Origin: a virus
Length of the DNA: 61,990 nt
Virus record (IMG/VR): IMGVR_UViG_3300042868_003570
Location: 1-61,990 of that record
Reading direction: 5' to 3' (one strand)
Below are positions 19,801 to 27,324 of the stretch, one piece after another. Positions within the stretch are counted from its first letter, which is position 1; each line of letters opens with the position of its first letter. The notes beneath the pieces were generated by a model. The model saw only the letters and a list, made by a program, of their open reading frames with translations. It was not told the origin of the DNA and did no database searches. Position numbers and translations under genes: made by a program.

Positions 19801-22800
19801 CAGTTCAAACGGCAGCACAACCAGAAGTTGTCGAGGGTGTGCGCTCGACTTCACGCCGGGAAGGTCCGGCTGTTCGTTATGTTCGTGGCGGCAGCAAAGC
19901 CATCATGCAGGCTGGCGCGGTCAAGTTGCGTGCGGCAGGCATGTCGCAAGACGCGGCCAATGCGGTCAGTTTGTACGTGGCCAAGAGCAGAATCCGTGGC
20001 GCTAAAGACACGGCAAAAGTGGAAGAGCTGACGCAAGCCTTTGACGCGCTCACTGATGGCATGACCGAAGAGCAGATCAAAGCCGCAGTTGCAGAAGGCA
20101 AGCGCCTCATGGGCCTCGGCCCCACTGCTGAACTTATAGCCAAGCGTGTAACGTACCAAGAGGCGTTGGCAAACGTCAGTAAAGCAGAGCAGGACTTGCG
20201 CGAAGCCAAATCCAATGTGACCAAAGAACTTGCGCAAGATGCGTTGGATTTGGCAAAACAGCGCGTAGAGTCTGCTTCCAACTCGTACGACCAAGCCAAG
20301 GCGCTGTACGAAACGTCGCAAATCAGGACCGCCAAGAAAGCCGAGAAGGACGCGGTCGAGGCGCTGTTTGATGAGACAGAGATTGCGCAGGACACGAAAG
20401 GTGCCAAGCTCGGCAAGGGCGCAGGTCGTACCGCAGCGGCGATTGAGGGGAGCGTGTTCCGTACCACTGACACCGCTGGACCCGGCATGAAAGCGCAACG
20501 TGTCCGTGACGTAGCGCTTAAAGTTGCGTCTGAGTGGTCTGTTGTGCCGGACATTTTTGTTGTAGAAGACATTGACGGGTTGCCAGAGAACATCCGGGAG
20601 CAGGCAATAAAAGCAGGTGTTGCCGACAACATTCCGGGCGTGTACGACCCAGCAACCAAGACTGCTTATCTGGTTGCTAGCAACCTTAAAACAACTGAAG
20701 ATGTGTTGTTGACCCTTGCGCACGAGGTAGCCGGTCACTTTGGTTTGCGAGAAGTTTTGGGTAGTTCGTACGCACGCACTATGCAAAAGCTGTATGCGGG
20801 CAACAAACTTGTGCGTGACCGTGCCAACGAGAAGATGCAGGCGCAAAAGTTTCTTGACCAGAATACGGCGGTGGAAGAGGTGCTGGCGGATATGGCTGAG
20901 ACGGGGGCGTCACCACAAGAGCGCAATCTTTTGCAACGCGTGTATGACTTTGTCAAGCGCTGGCTCAAGGACACGTTTCCAAGCTTGAAAATTGACCGCG
21001 TTACTGACAACGATGTGCGGCAGGTTGTGGCCAACGCTCGGCGCTATGTGACCAACGCAGACAAGTCTTTGCTGGAAGGCGGCGCTGCTGCTACCAGCGG
21101 CGTGGTCTATCGCACAGCGCCCGAGTCCTCCATCGTTGGGCGTCCTGCCGGTACGCTGGCTACGCTGCACGGCAACTTCTTCGGTCTGGCGGGGCGTGTG
21201 CAGCTCGTTGACAGGCTGGCGGCGGCAGACAAGGCGTTTGTCGAGGGCCAGAAGGACGGGAAGCTGTCATCGCTGGAGGCGGAGAACGCGCAGTATTTCT
21301 TGCGTATGGGCGACATGACAACGCAAGCTGCGGGGCAGTTCATTACCAACGGGCCTGTGCGTATCATCAAAGACCGCATCGCTGATCGCGTGGAAGAGCG
21401 CTACGAGTCACAGAGCGGCGCAACACTTGTTCGCGTGACGGACTACATGGAGCGTGCAGGTCAAGAAGGGCTGGGCTCAGCGCAAGAGGTTGAGACGCTG
21501 CTCACCGTCAAGATTGCCGGTGATCGCGCCAACACCATCCCTCGTGGCTGGGAGCGCCTGTTCTCAGAGAACCCCGCAAAAGCCAAGGCCGAGTACGACG
21601 CCGCTGTTGCCAAGATCAACGCTAACCCTGCAGCCAAGAAGTTCATGGACGCAGCAGCCGTAGAGTACAAGGCGTACAACGACGGGCTGATGGATTTTGC
21701 CGAGCAGACCGGGTTCATCACGACAGAGGACGCTCGCCGCTTGAAGAAGACACCGTACGTGCCTTACTACCGAATTGATGGCGGCGTGGTCAAACTGTTT
21801 GTGGACCGTGAGACCCCGCTGGTCATTGGCAACATCAAAGACAACCCTGACTTGCAGCAACTGCTTGGCGACAACAAGCAGATCATGCCGCTGCTGACCA
21901 GCGCTGTGCAGAACACTTTCATGCTGACTCGCATGGGGCTGCGCAACAAGGCTACGCAAGAGACAGCGTCGGCACTGGAGAAGGCCGGGTTCGTGTCCAA
22001 GATGGGTGAAGGCATGGGGCTGGCCAACGTCGATACTGTGCACTACAAGTACAAGGGCAAGCCGTACTTTGCAACCATTGACGCAGATCAGTTTGGCATC
22101 CCCGCAGACCTGATCGTCAAGGGCATGGAGGGTATCAAGACAACGATCCCTGACATCGTGCGGTTGATGGGTGTACCGGCGAACTGGATTCGCACATTCG
22201 TGACGCGTTCCCCCGCGTACGTGCTGCGGCAGTTGATCCGTGACCCATTGAGCGCGGCTATTACCGGCGGTGTGGACGGCGTGCCTGTGCTCAACGCAAT
22301 GAAGCAGCTTGCCAAGATGAAAGCGGGCACAAACACTTCAGCCGACGCCTTGATGCGCGGCCTGACTGTGAGCAGCAACATCTACACCGGCAACGAGCAG
22401 GACATGCAAAAGTTCCTTGAGGCTGCGTCTGGTGGGCGCGGGAAGTGGAGCAAACTGATGGGCGTGTTTGACCAACTGGCGCTGGAGTCGGATGCGGCCA
22501 CGCGTACTGTTGTGTACGAGGACTCGTTGAAAAAGGGGTTGTCCGAGCGGCAAGCGCAGTTCCGCGCACTGGAGGTGCAGAACTTTGGACGCCGGGGCTT
22601 GTCGCCCAGCGTGCAGTACATGGCTACGCTGGTGCCGTTCTTTAACGCGCAGATTCAGGGTCTTGATGTGCTGTACCGCAGCTTCCGTGGCGACATGCCG
22701 TTCTCCGAGAAGCTGGAGATTCGCAAGAAGATTGTGTCTCGCGGCTTGCTGTTGACGGCTACCGCGCTGGGGTACGCGTTCATGATGCGTGACAACGAGG

Positions 22801-23678
22801 AGTACAAGAAGGCCACGCCTGAAGAGCGCTACAGCAACTTCTTTGTGCCAATTCCAGGCACCAAAGACATGTTCAAAATACCAATCCCCTACGAGGTTGG
22901 CCTGCTCTTCAAAGCGTTGCCCGAGGCGTTGCTCGACGCCATCATCGGCGACACCAAAGCCACGGAAGCTGCCAAGGGTATAGGCAAGTTGCTGTTGCAG
23001 TCGGCCCCCGGCGTGATCCCAGCGGCAGGCAAGCCGTTGATTGAGGCGGCTTATGGGCAGACGCTTATTGGGCCAATTGAATCCGAGCGCGAGAAGCGGC
23101 TTTTTGCGGGCCAGCGCTTTCGTGAAAACACACCGGAGGTGCTCAAGACTCTGGGCTCGTACACCGGCGCAATCGGTATCTCACCGCTGCTACTGGAACA
23201 CTTTGCTAGAGGCTACACCAGCACGCTTGGCGTGTCAGTGCTGCGGGCGCTGGACCCCATCATGGGCGAAGCCCTTGACAACAAGGCCACAACGCCCTTG
23301 AGCAAAACACCTTTTATTGGCGGCTTGTTCCAGACAGCCGATGGCAGGTTCCTGATCGAGCGTGCGTACAACCGCATGGAAGAAGTCACGCAGGCGGCTG
23401 ATAGTTACAAGGACTTGCAAAAGCGAGGCAAAAAAGCCGAGGCAGAAGCGTTTGCGCAGCGGCACGCGGACTTGCTTGCGGCATCGGACATGGCGGGTAC
23501 ATTTCGGCAGCGCTCTGGTCAGATGTTTGCAGACGAGCGAGCAGTACGTGCAGACCCAAGCCTGTCCCGCGAGCAGAAAGACGCGTTGCTCGCAAAAATC
23601 AAAGCAGCGCAGCAGATGGAGGCGAAGCAGTTCAGCGAAGCTTCCGATAAAACCACACGCCAAGCCGCCCGTCCCTGA
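13860..23678 (+). CDS. Giant polyvalent virion protein (3272 aa) with metallopeptidase-like and LPD38-like regions
   Basis: SD GAGG. The N-terminus (MTYTVALPDGRTVEFPDSVPKERAAELL) and a hydrophobic stretch near 130-190 suggest membrane contact. About 330-2180 is almost continuous charged coiled coil rich in Ala/Lys/Glu/Gln. Residues 2288-2293 read HEVAGH and 2339-2344 EEVLAD, a zinc-peptidase pattern with the spacing of M49-like gluzincins. From about 2560 on, sequence such as RSPAYVLRQLIRDPLSA (near 2780) and FFVPIPGTKDMFKIPIPYEVGLLF (near 2990) matches the LPD38 region of phage polyvalent proteins. These proteins are thought to be injected with DNA. No RNA polymerase motif or transglycosylase was seen. 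Confidence 0.75.
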   Translation: MTYTVALPDGRTVEFPDSVPKERAAELLRQQFPAPEAKAAGFSVSDIFTSLGLGALGGTKALTDVAGAGNVVSEKLGQASESLQQRLSPERQAEIRRQQERAEKAATSGSTLEEIKAGAQSVFEAPLQSTAQALGSFAPILATLFLGPGAAALGLGARATAVATNIAKAAPVAIGTAQGAGAVKGAIYEGVYKAERKDGVSEDEAKEKATAAQDYFGQNIDQILVGAGAGYVSGRFGAERLLTPGAAAKAEGSMLGRVGTALATDVPTEAFQGGQEQFAQNLALQREGRDVPLFQGVAAQATQEGLMGALGSGPIAAIRGPGDARLREEQDRRAAESAQLQAQADAQRAEQEAFKQTPEYLDDIEKRFAQIKAQEKQLKDAVPARADKDDLLAVEERRRAVEALNEFKKSDEYVNTIDEYTQAYDQLRPRAQERKAAEVEKQRVERVQAAPEGTQLDLAGEPGAAQDMSQQGQVESLKQYIASFDKQIKQAQAAGDRNQVLALQNKQYEAQQQLATIAISESLPEQIKSLSQDFGGFTEKIKQAAGDEEQVRKLLVEQYKVQQQITSLLPDASMLDEAKALAQRNLENYQTQIQTLTEQPNKKPEQYRQLEQLSNTANQVRQAIAGIESTQKTVEQYAPVEKQKAIDKPREIAKLNKKLEDQAALGEDIGPTLEKLRALDTVAEQPALFGDEDLRDVVPRDLGDIMADERERVKALREKLDAERASLQRMAATPQTQLTEEVQRRKKELTEEARKTAQELQQRNKDLYEFEKKQTLLDKLRKEKRTPLVAQGIEAIQQQIAALQKKLQAQEPKVRVQQPRTKLPEAAPEGEFAPRVTDAQLTEQRDRDIAALLDKFLPGALGVTPTLEVLKVQGPEGPREVRLTTLGSTSSKALRQELENVNRRRDDAVVELFDSRGPTANALRSEIVMLVTREVELNRQLSKLDPLSNEYRKDLQSLVRQTFTRPSAIPKNRTPNLAEQQYLDAVDNMQRVEDATLDDIYAMNKLAYNARQRGVVDITALVQNNPVMQAGRDAEARLSAAQKRVDEAAKRMPQLPDLTEQALEDKIDTLAAEFSEGTPQQLSTATKARRVPAAVRPPALLGVDIPAQIAANNRQIEQLNKDIQYAGKPSGAEKVAALNKMKAERDQRREENQRLDAQLTTIRGKLGQAAEPAAPAEEIGEVAEMRQELATIERTLASDKKELKQLQEQLQEQQKKEQTPKIQEEVATLGRRIKQFEARANITRQLEAARDDLKERLQAQGAKPVETPSTEEQLGFRTGPASKFQLTELKPVTAEMTKARTAIVAATQRIEDIHKAAGRVSDMGEQYFREVATTYQLQLDKDNNALNNIKAAIARVLKGQEEAQLAINAARTPEQKATAVKNLDELRQREVDLKDLQTVRERRKAGMREAIAEVQRFLNLSRLAGVNKTTSLRESLAQALDRALADREKKEAALAELQKKQRMYEQQEAARRGIDLGEAEAEKITAGEAEGFVSVSGKALGEKPKAQRSGVISKDSKVKVIKPDQSKKLEEAIQTAAALVGEARREKETAKEALQAQTPSAERLASLKQALTALEKQVNAHYNATQIAELQAEIGQLQARLAALPVAPAIADVAEQYNKASTATKGLPAPERVAQLMFDKSSAEQKAAAQFKAAEQAVAAAQAKYAAAGKALSQAEKKVAKTLPQGFKVRNPQRLQGIKLQISNLLASAPKLRDDIQNALYAQSEAEKNYMAARLERLLLNQQMGEHAKRDAASITAQLASAADAVANLQKQLSTATANEVAMRSKLDKSSAALEKALDDAEIARQAARNAERLAQEQAQTSALDAAKDAQDRADALRTGLGLPGRRVERDTAGKVMTAVQADIRQRMAAAETNLSKAIKAGNPDAIRKYTAEVEATTRELAQVYSKAPLTVSEVGAAAQARKRSAGLTAKQKEKTLESVQKELDEAVIELRDATNRNDTAAIKAADAKVEELITLRDAYAVQTAAQPEVVEGVRSTSRREGPAVRYVRGGSKAIMQAGAVKLRAAGMSQDAANAVSLYVAKSRIRGAKDTAKVEELTQAFDALTDGMTEEQIKAAVAEGKRLMGLGPTAELIAKRVTYQEALANVSKAEQDLREAKSNVTKELAQDALDLAKQRVESASNSYDQAKALYETSQIRTAKKAEKDAVEALFDETEIAQDTKGAKLGKGAGRTAAAIEGSVFRTTDTAGPGMKAQRVRDVALKVASEWSVVPDIFVVEDIDGLPENIREQAIKAGVADNIPGVYDPATKTAYLVASNLKTTEDVLLTLAHEVAGHFGLREVLGSSYARTMQKLYAGNKLVRDRANEKMQAQKFLDQNTAVEEVLADMAETGASPQERNLLQRVYDFVKRWLKDTFPSLKIDRVTDNDVRQVVANARRYVTNADKSLLEGGAAATSGVVYRTAPESSIVGRPAGTLATLHGNFFGLAGRVQLVDRLAAADKAFVEGQKDGKLSSLEAENAQYFLRMGDMTTQAAGQFITNGPVRIIKDRIADRVEERYESQSGATLVRVTDYMERAGQEGLGSAQEVETLLTVKIAGDRANTIPRGWERLFSENPAKAKAEYDAAVAKINANPAAKKFMDAAAVEYKAYNDGLMDFAEQTGFITTEDARRLKKTPYVPYYRIDGGVVKLFVDRETPLVIGNIKDNPDLQQLLGDNKQIMPLLTSAVQNTFMLTRMGLRNKATQETASALEKAGFVSKMGEGMGLANVDTVHYKYKGKPYFATIDADQFGIPADLIVKGMEGIKTTIPDIVRLMGVPANWIRTFVTRSPAYVLRQLIRDPLSAAITGGVDGVPVLNAMKQLAKMKAGTNTSADALMRGLTVSSNIYTGNEQDMQKFLEAASGGRGKWSKLMGVFDQLALESDAATRTVVYEDSLKKGLSERQAQFRALEVQNFGRRGLSPSVQYMATLVPFFNAQIQGLDVLYRSFRGDMPFSEKLEIRKKIVSRGLLLTATALGYAFMMRDNEEYKKATPEERYSNFFVPIPGTKDMFKIPIPYEVGLLFKALPEALLDAIIGDTKATEAAKGIGKLLLQSAPGVIPAAGKPLIEAAYGQTLIGPIESEREKRLFAGQRFRENTPEVLKTLGSYTGAIGISPLLLEHFARGYTSTLGVSVLRALDPIMGEALDNKATTPLSKTPFIGGLFQTADGRFLIERAYNRMEEVTQAADSYKDLQKRGKKAEAEAFAQRHADLLAASDMAGTFRQRSGQMFADERAVRADPSLSREQKDALLAKIKAAQQMEAKQFSEASDKTTRQAARP

Positions 23679-23760
23679 TACTGGGGCGGGCCTGAGCGTC
23701 GAGGATGCGGCAGCGCAGGGCTTCCTTGAGACCTGCTTGCCGCACCTCTTCTGTGTCGAT

Positions 23761-23782
23761 GCAGGGGATGAAAAACCCCTGC
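23761..23782. terminator. Possible bidirectional stem-loop between convergent genes
   Basis: A perfect 7-bp stem (GCAGGGG/CCCCTGC) with an 8-nt loop lies in the 110-bp gap where the late + operon and early - operon converge. There is no T-run on either side, so it would be a weak intrinsic terminator. It is called on position and stem only. Nothing else is visible in the gap. Confidence 0.35.
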
Positions 23783-23788
23783 CCTCGC

Positions 23789-26770
23789 TCAACGGATCGC
23801 CACGGGAACAAGCGGCTGTAGGATGACATCGTCTACGTCTTCTGCGCGTCTGGTGATCTTGACGGCACTGACCCGCATGGGCGGGCCGTCCGTCTTGGCC
23901 AGCATGTCCTTGCGCTGCATGAAGCTGACGATGAACTGCGCGGATATCTGCTCGCGGAACGTGTTGTAGCTAAAGCTCATGGCCGAGCAGTACGCCCGCA
24001 GCAGCCGCTCCTCTATGAAGAAGTCCACACCACCGCCACCAACGCCGTGCTCGACGCGGCCCATGATCTCTGTGCGCGTGGTGTTCTTGCCGACGATAGA
24101 GCCGTCGCTGAACGCGGCCAGGACACCCGCCTTCTCGCCAAACTTGACCACTACGAACTTGCCCTGGTACTCCTGAATGTAGGCGTTGAGCACATCCTCT
24201 GCCGTACGCTTGCCGCCCGCAATGCTGCGGCGCTGCTCCTCAAACGTGGCGTTGAGCACCTTGATGATCTCTTGCATTGGGATGTCCACGAGCCCCGTGT
24301 GCTGGCTATTGCACAGCACACCAGCGGCAACGATGACCCCGGCACCAGCCATCCAAAACCGCTCATCGTTCGGCGCGTTAAACGTCTTATACATCTGCGC
24401 CACGGTCTGCGGCACAAGCGTCTTGAGGTAGCCGATGTTGTTCACAAAGTACCGCGACAGCACATCCCCTGCAAGGCCGTAATTGCCTTGCAAAGACTTG
24501 ATGATCTCGATCTCTTCTTCACTCCACTCCAGCTTCTCGTCCATCGCCATCTCAATCAAGCGGCGAAGCTCACCCTCAGATGAGTGCTGCCGCACGCTTG
24601 TCAGGTAGTCAACCGCTGGCCTGTTCGATGACATCAGCGCCAGTGCTGCCCAAGTTGACAGGTTCAGCCGCTCACGGTTGGTGCCCGACTCCATCCTTTC
24701 TTTGCCGCGCCCCTCGGACATACTAAAGAGGAATGCAGGGAACCACTCGAAGTCTTTGCGGTTGTTGGTGGTGATCTCGTCGGTCACAAGCGGCAAGCTG
24801 CGCAGGTGCCCCAAGCGCTGCTGCATGGCCACGCCCGATGTGCCAGAGCCGGTACGATAGTGGACCGGGTGCCCCCACACAGATGCCGCAGTGTCCAGCG
24901 CCAAGGACTTACCCGTGCCGGACTCTGCCGAGGCGCAGTGGACGGTCAGGCCGAACAGGCCCGTGAAGCGCATGAGAGGCGAGCCCACACCGACCAAGAA
25001 GATCGTTAAGTGCTTCCACAGTTTGCGGCGCACAAGCATGTTGATGACCGCCTGCCACGCATCCAACGAACCTGCGGGCTTGGTGTTGCTGACAATGTTC
25101 TCCAGCCCCGCCATAGGCACGAACACGGGCTCGGCACCGGGCTTGTAGATGGAGCTGTTGAAGACGAAGCTGTCGTCTTCTTGCCAGCCATACGCCGAGG
25201 GGATGCGTATAGGCTCCCTCTCAGTGCTCATCTTCTCCACACTTGCGCGGACATACTCATACAGGTTCTTGTCATTGCCCGAGCCGAACGCGGCCAAGAT
25301 GTTCTGGTTAGCCAGATGCTTGAGCGCATCGTCCCTAGCGGCCATGCTCCTTTGCGGCAGCAGCACTTCTTGAACTTGGTTGTTGCGCACGGCCAGAAAG
25401 TGAACATCGTGTGTGCCGTTGTTGTTCAGGATGTCCACGGGGAACAAGTCGTAGGGCAGCAGCATGTGCTGGCGCTTTTGCGTGTTGCCGTCCCCGTCTT
25501 CTTCTTCCTTCTCGATGAACACGCCGCCGTACTTGCCAAACGCATACCCCCGAGGGGGCTCTGGGCGGTACATTTTCTGCGGTGCAGCATCAGCAACCTG
25601 CACCTCAATCTCGACTGCCTCGGTCACAGAGTTGACCTCGCGCCCCCAGCCCAGCGGGTTTGTGATCTTGCCCCTGTGCTGGCACTTATTACACACGCCG
25701 GGGTTGGCATCGTTCATGGCCTCGCACGAGTACGGCCCCTTGATCTCGTGCAGCTTCCTGTACATCCTGTCGTGGTCGTACGGGTGCATGTCGCTCAACC
25801 ACACCGCCGCTTTCGGGCCATCTACGCAGACCTTGGTCCAGCTCAGCAGCCCACGCCACAGCGGCTCCGTGCCATCCTCATCAGCGTTCTCGATGTAGTG
25901 GGCAATCTGCCCGCAGCCTGTGCCGTCACGGGTCTTGAGCAAGATTTTCTTGAAGCGCGTGATGCTGTTGCCAATGATGGCCTGCGCCGTGGGCGACAGT
26001 GCTTTGACACTGGTCGGACGCTGCCCTGGCAACGTTAGCGTGTTGATGGTGGTGGGTGGGGGCGGTGGTGCTGTTTTGTCAATGCCTTCAGCCGTCAAGA
26101 TAGCGTCGATGTCGTCCACGGCGAAGCGGTTGCCCTCAGTGATGAAGCGAACCTTGGTGGCTTCGCGCACACGCTTGCCGTTCTTGACCCCGGTATTGGT
26201 CGTATCAAACACACGCAGCACCCTGGACGCGTCCCCCGTCACAGCGTTGTCGATCTTCAAGCCATGCTTGTGGCACAGCTCCTTGAACCGCTTGGCCACG
26301 GGGAACCAGTCCTCCTTGAACATCATCTCGCTTAGCGGCCAGTAGGCGTGTATGCCGCCGCCCGAGTGCACTATCCACGGATCACCCAGTGCTGCGAGCC
26401 CCGTGTCCTCACAGAACTTTTGCAATGCCTGCGCGGCAGCTTTGGCGCTTGGGTATGCCTTGGGCTTGATGACCATCTCGCCCGTGTCTTTGTCGGGTTG
26501 CGGGATGTCCTTGGGGTGGTTGCAGTCAAGGTCAACTGCCAGCACTTGGCTGGCGTGCATGTTGTCCTTGGTGCGGTCTTTGCTCGTGCCGAACGTGCCC
26601 AGCGCAAAGTACGTGTCGTAGCCCTTGGCGGACCAGCGCTCAATTGTTGGAAGTAGCTCTTCGAGTGTCTCCTTGAAAACGTGTTCTTTTTTGTTTGTAA
26701 GCTCAGCGGCGCAGTAATACCCATTACCCGGCGACGGCAGAACCTCCGCTAGAAACTCAAGCGGTGTCAT
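23789..26770 (-). CDS. PrimPol-like primase fused to DUF927-type helicase
   Basis: 993 residues; SD GGAG. The N-terminal archaeo-eukaryotic primase pattern is: metal-binding DLD at 80-82 (VLAVDLDCNH), HSGGGIHAYW at 135-144, and an Asp/Arg motif near 180-186. A Cys group (C349, C360, C363) may bind zinc. The C-terminal DUF927/superfamily 3-like ATPase has Walker A SAESGTGKS (614-622) and Walker B LPLVTDEI (659-666). Such proteins prime and unwind at the replication fork. With the family A polymerase in the same operon this makes a compact replisome. It is the last gene of the - strand unit. Confidence 0.85.
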   Translation of the reverse strand: MTPLEFLAEVLPSPGNGYYCAAELTNKKEHVFKETLEELLPTIERWSAKGYDTYFALGTFGTSKDRTKDNMHASQVLAVDLDCNHPKDIPQPDKDTGEMVIKPKAYPSAKAAAQALQKFCEDTGLAALGDPWIVHSGGGIHAYWPLSEMMFKEDWFPVAKRFKELCHKHGLKIDNAVTGDASRVLRVFDTTNTGVKNGKRVREATKVRFITEGNRFAVDDIDAILTAEGIDKTAPPPPPTTINTLTLPGQRPTSVKALSPTAQAIIGNSITRFKKILLKTRDGTGCGQIAHYIENADEDGTEPLWRGLLSWTKVCVDGPKAAVWLSDMHPYDHDRMYRKLHEIKGPYSCEAMNDANPGVCNKCQHRGKITNPLGWGREVNSVTEAVEIEVQVADAAPQKMYRPEPPRGYAFGKYGGVFIEKEEEDGDGNTQKRQHMLLPYDLFPVDILNNNGTHDVHFLAVRNNQVQEVLLPQRSMAARDDALKHLANQNILAAFGSGNDKNLYEYVRASVEKMSTEREPIRIPSAYGWQEDDSFVFNSSIYKPGAEPVFVPMAGLENIVSNTKPAGSLDAWQAVINMLVRRKLWKHLTIFLVGVGSPLMRFTGLFGLTVHCASAESGTGKSLALDTAASVWGHPVHYRTGSGTSGVAMQQRLGHLRSLPLVTDEITTNNRKDFEWFPAFLFSMSEGRGKERMESGTNRERLNLSTWAALALMSSNRPAVDYLTSVRQHSSEGELRRLIEMAMDEKLEWSEEEIEIIKSLQGNYGLAGDVLSRYFVNNIGYLKTLVPQTVAQMYKTFNAPNDERFWMAGAGVIVAAGVLCNSQHTGLVDIPMQEIIKVLNATFEEQRRSIAGGKRTAEDVLNAYIQEYQGKFVVVKFGEKAGVLAAFSDGSIVGKNTTRTEIMGRVEHGVGGGGVDFFIEERLLRAYCSAMSFSYNTFREQISAQFIVSFMQRKDMLAKTDGPPMRVSAVKITRRAEDVDDVILQPLVPVAIR

Positions 26771-26791
26771 AAGGCTCCTTAGCGCTGGGGG

Positions 26792-26944
26792 TTAGGCTGT
26801 CAGTTGGGCTTTGAGTTCGGCGTTCTCATCAATGAGTTGGGCCACACGGGCGCACAGCTCCTGCACCAGCGGGTCGTCCTTTTCCATGTACGCGTGGCGC
26901 AGGATTTCTTCCGTGGTCATGTTGGCAAGTTGTACTCGTGACAT
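26792..26944 (-). CDS. Small coiled-coil protein, 50 aa
   Basis: The - strand ATG at 26944 has SD GGAGAAA and opens 50 codons ending TAA at 26794-26792. The protein reads MSRVQLANMTTEEILRHAYM and then a heptad-like Leu/Val helix (VQELCARVAQLIDENAELKAQL). It overlaps the end of the HTH gene by 28 nt and is followed by the primase-helicase after 21 nt. It is probably real. The function is unknown, possibly a dimerising partner. Confidence 0.62.
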   Translation of the reverse strand: MSRVQLANMTTEEILRHAYMEKDDPLVQELCARVAQLIDENAELKAQLTA

Positions 26945-27195
26945 ATTTTTCTCCATGCCTCATCCGCTGTGCGTGAGGACTTCATGATTGTTAGTAAAAG
27001 CTCCACGCGATTTTGATACGCGATGAAAACGTCTTTGCCGAAGAACCAGTTGTATACGGTCTGTCGGGTAACGCCAAGTGCTATCGCAATTTTGGTCACG
27101 GGAAAATCAAGGTGGACAGCCCATCGCCCCAACTGGTTGCCGGGGGTCTTGGGCGCTGACATTACAGCGTCAACAACTTTTTGGGAATAGGGCAT
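26917..27195 (-). CDS. Helix-turn-helix DNA-binding protein
   Basis: 92 residues with a clear HTH at about residues 32-52 (VTKIAIALGVTRQTVYNWFFG), like those of XRE/CII-type regulators. There is no obvious SD before the ATG, and no better start exists. It lies next to the replication protein and downstream of a 129-bp gap. It may regulate early genes or act at the origin. It is also a candidate reader of the dyads described elsewhere here (inference). Confidence 0.75.
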   Translation of the reverse strand: MPYSQKVVDAVMSAPKTPGNQLGRWAVHLDFPVTKIAIALGVTRQTVYNWFFGKDVFIAYQNRVELLLTIMKSSRTADEAWRKICHEYNLPT

Positions 27196-27231
27196 TGTGA
27201 TAGGTGGGGGTACTCGCTGCGTCTGCGGCTA

Positions 27232-27265
27232 TAGCTGGCTATACGGCTGCTTCTTTATCCAGCTA
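27232..27265. other. Inverted repeat upstream of HTH gene
   Basis: TAGCTGG (27232-27238) and CCAGCTA (27259-27265) form 7-bp arms with a 20-nt loop in the gap between the SSB-like gene and the HTH gene. They could be an operator for the HTH protein or a weak terminator for the gene upstream. No T-run follows on the - strand. Confidence 0.3.
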
Positions 27266-27324
27266 GGTGAGCATCCTTGCGGTCTGGCCGACCCGCCGCA
27301 GCATCCGCTTTCCCCCCGAACTCC

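Noticed and set aside
13860-23678. N4-type virion RNA polymerase in the 3272-residue protein
   Set aside because: Length is similar to N4 vRNAP, but I found no RNA polymerase motifs, and the C-terminus matches LPD38-like polyvalent proteins instead.
25010-26038. Long + strand frame inside the primase-helicase gene
   Set aside because: It is the complement of a gene with clear Walker motifs. High GC makes long opposite frames; no start signal is present.
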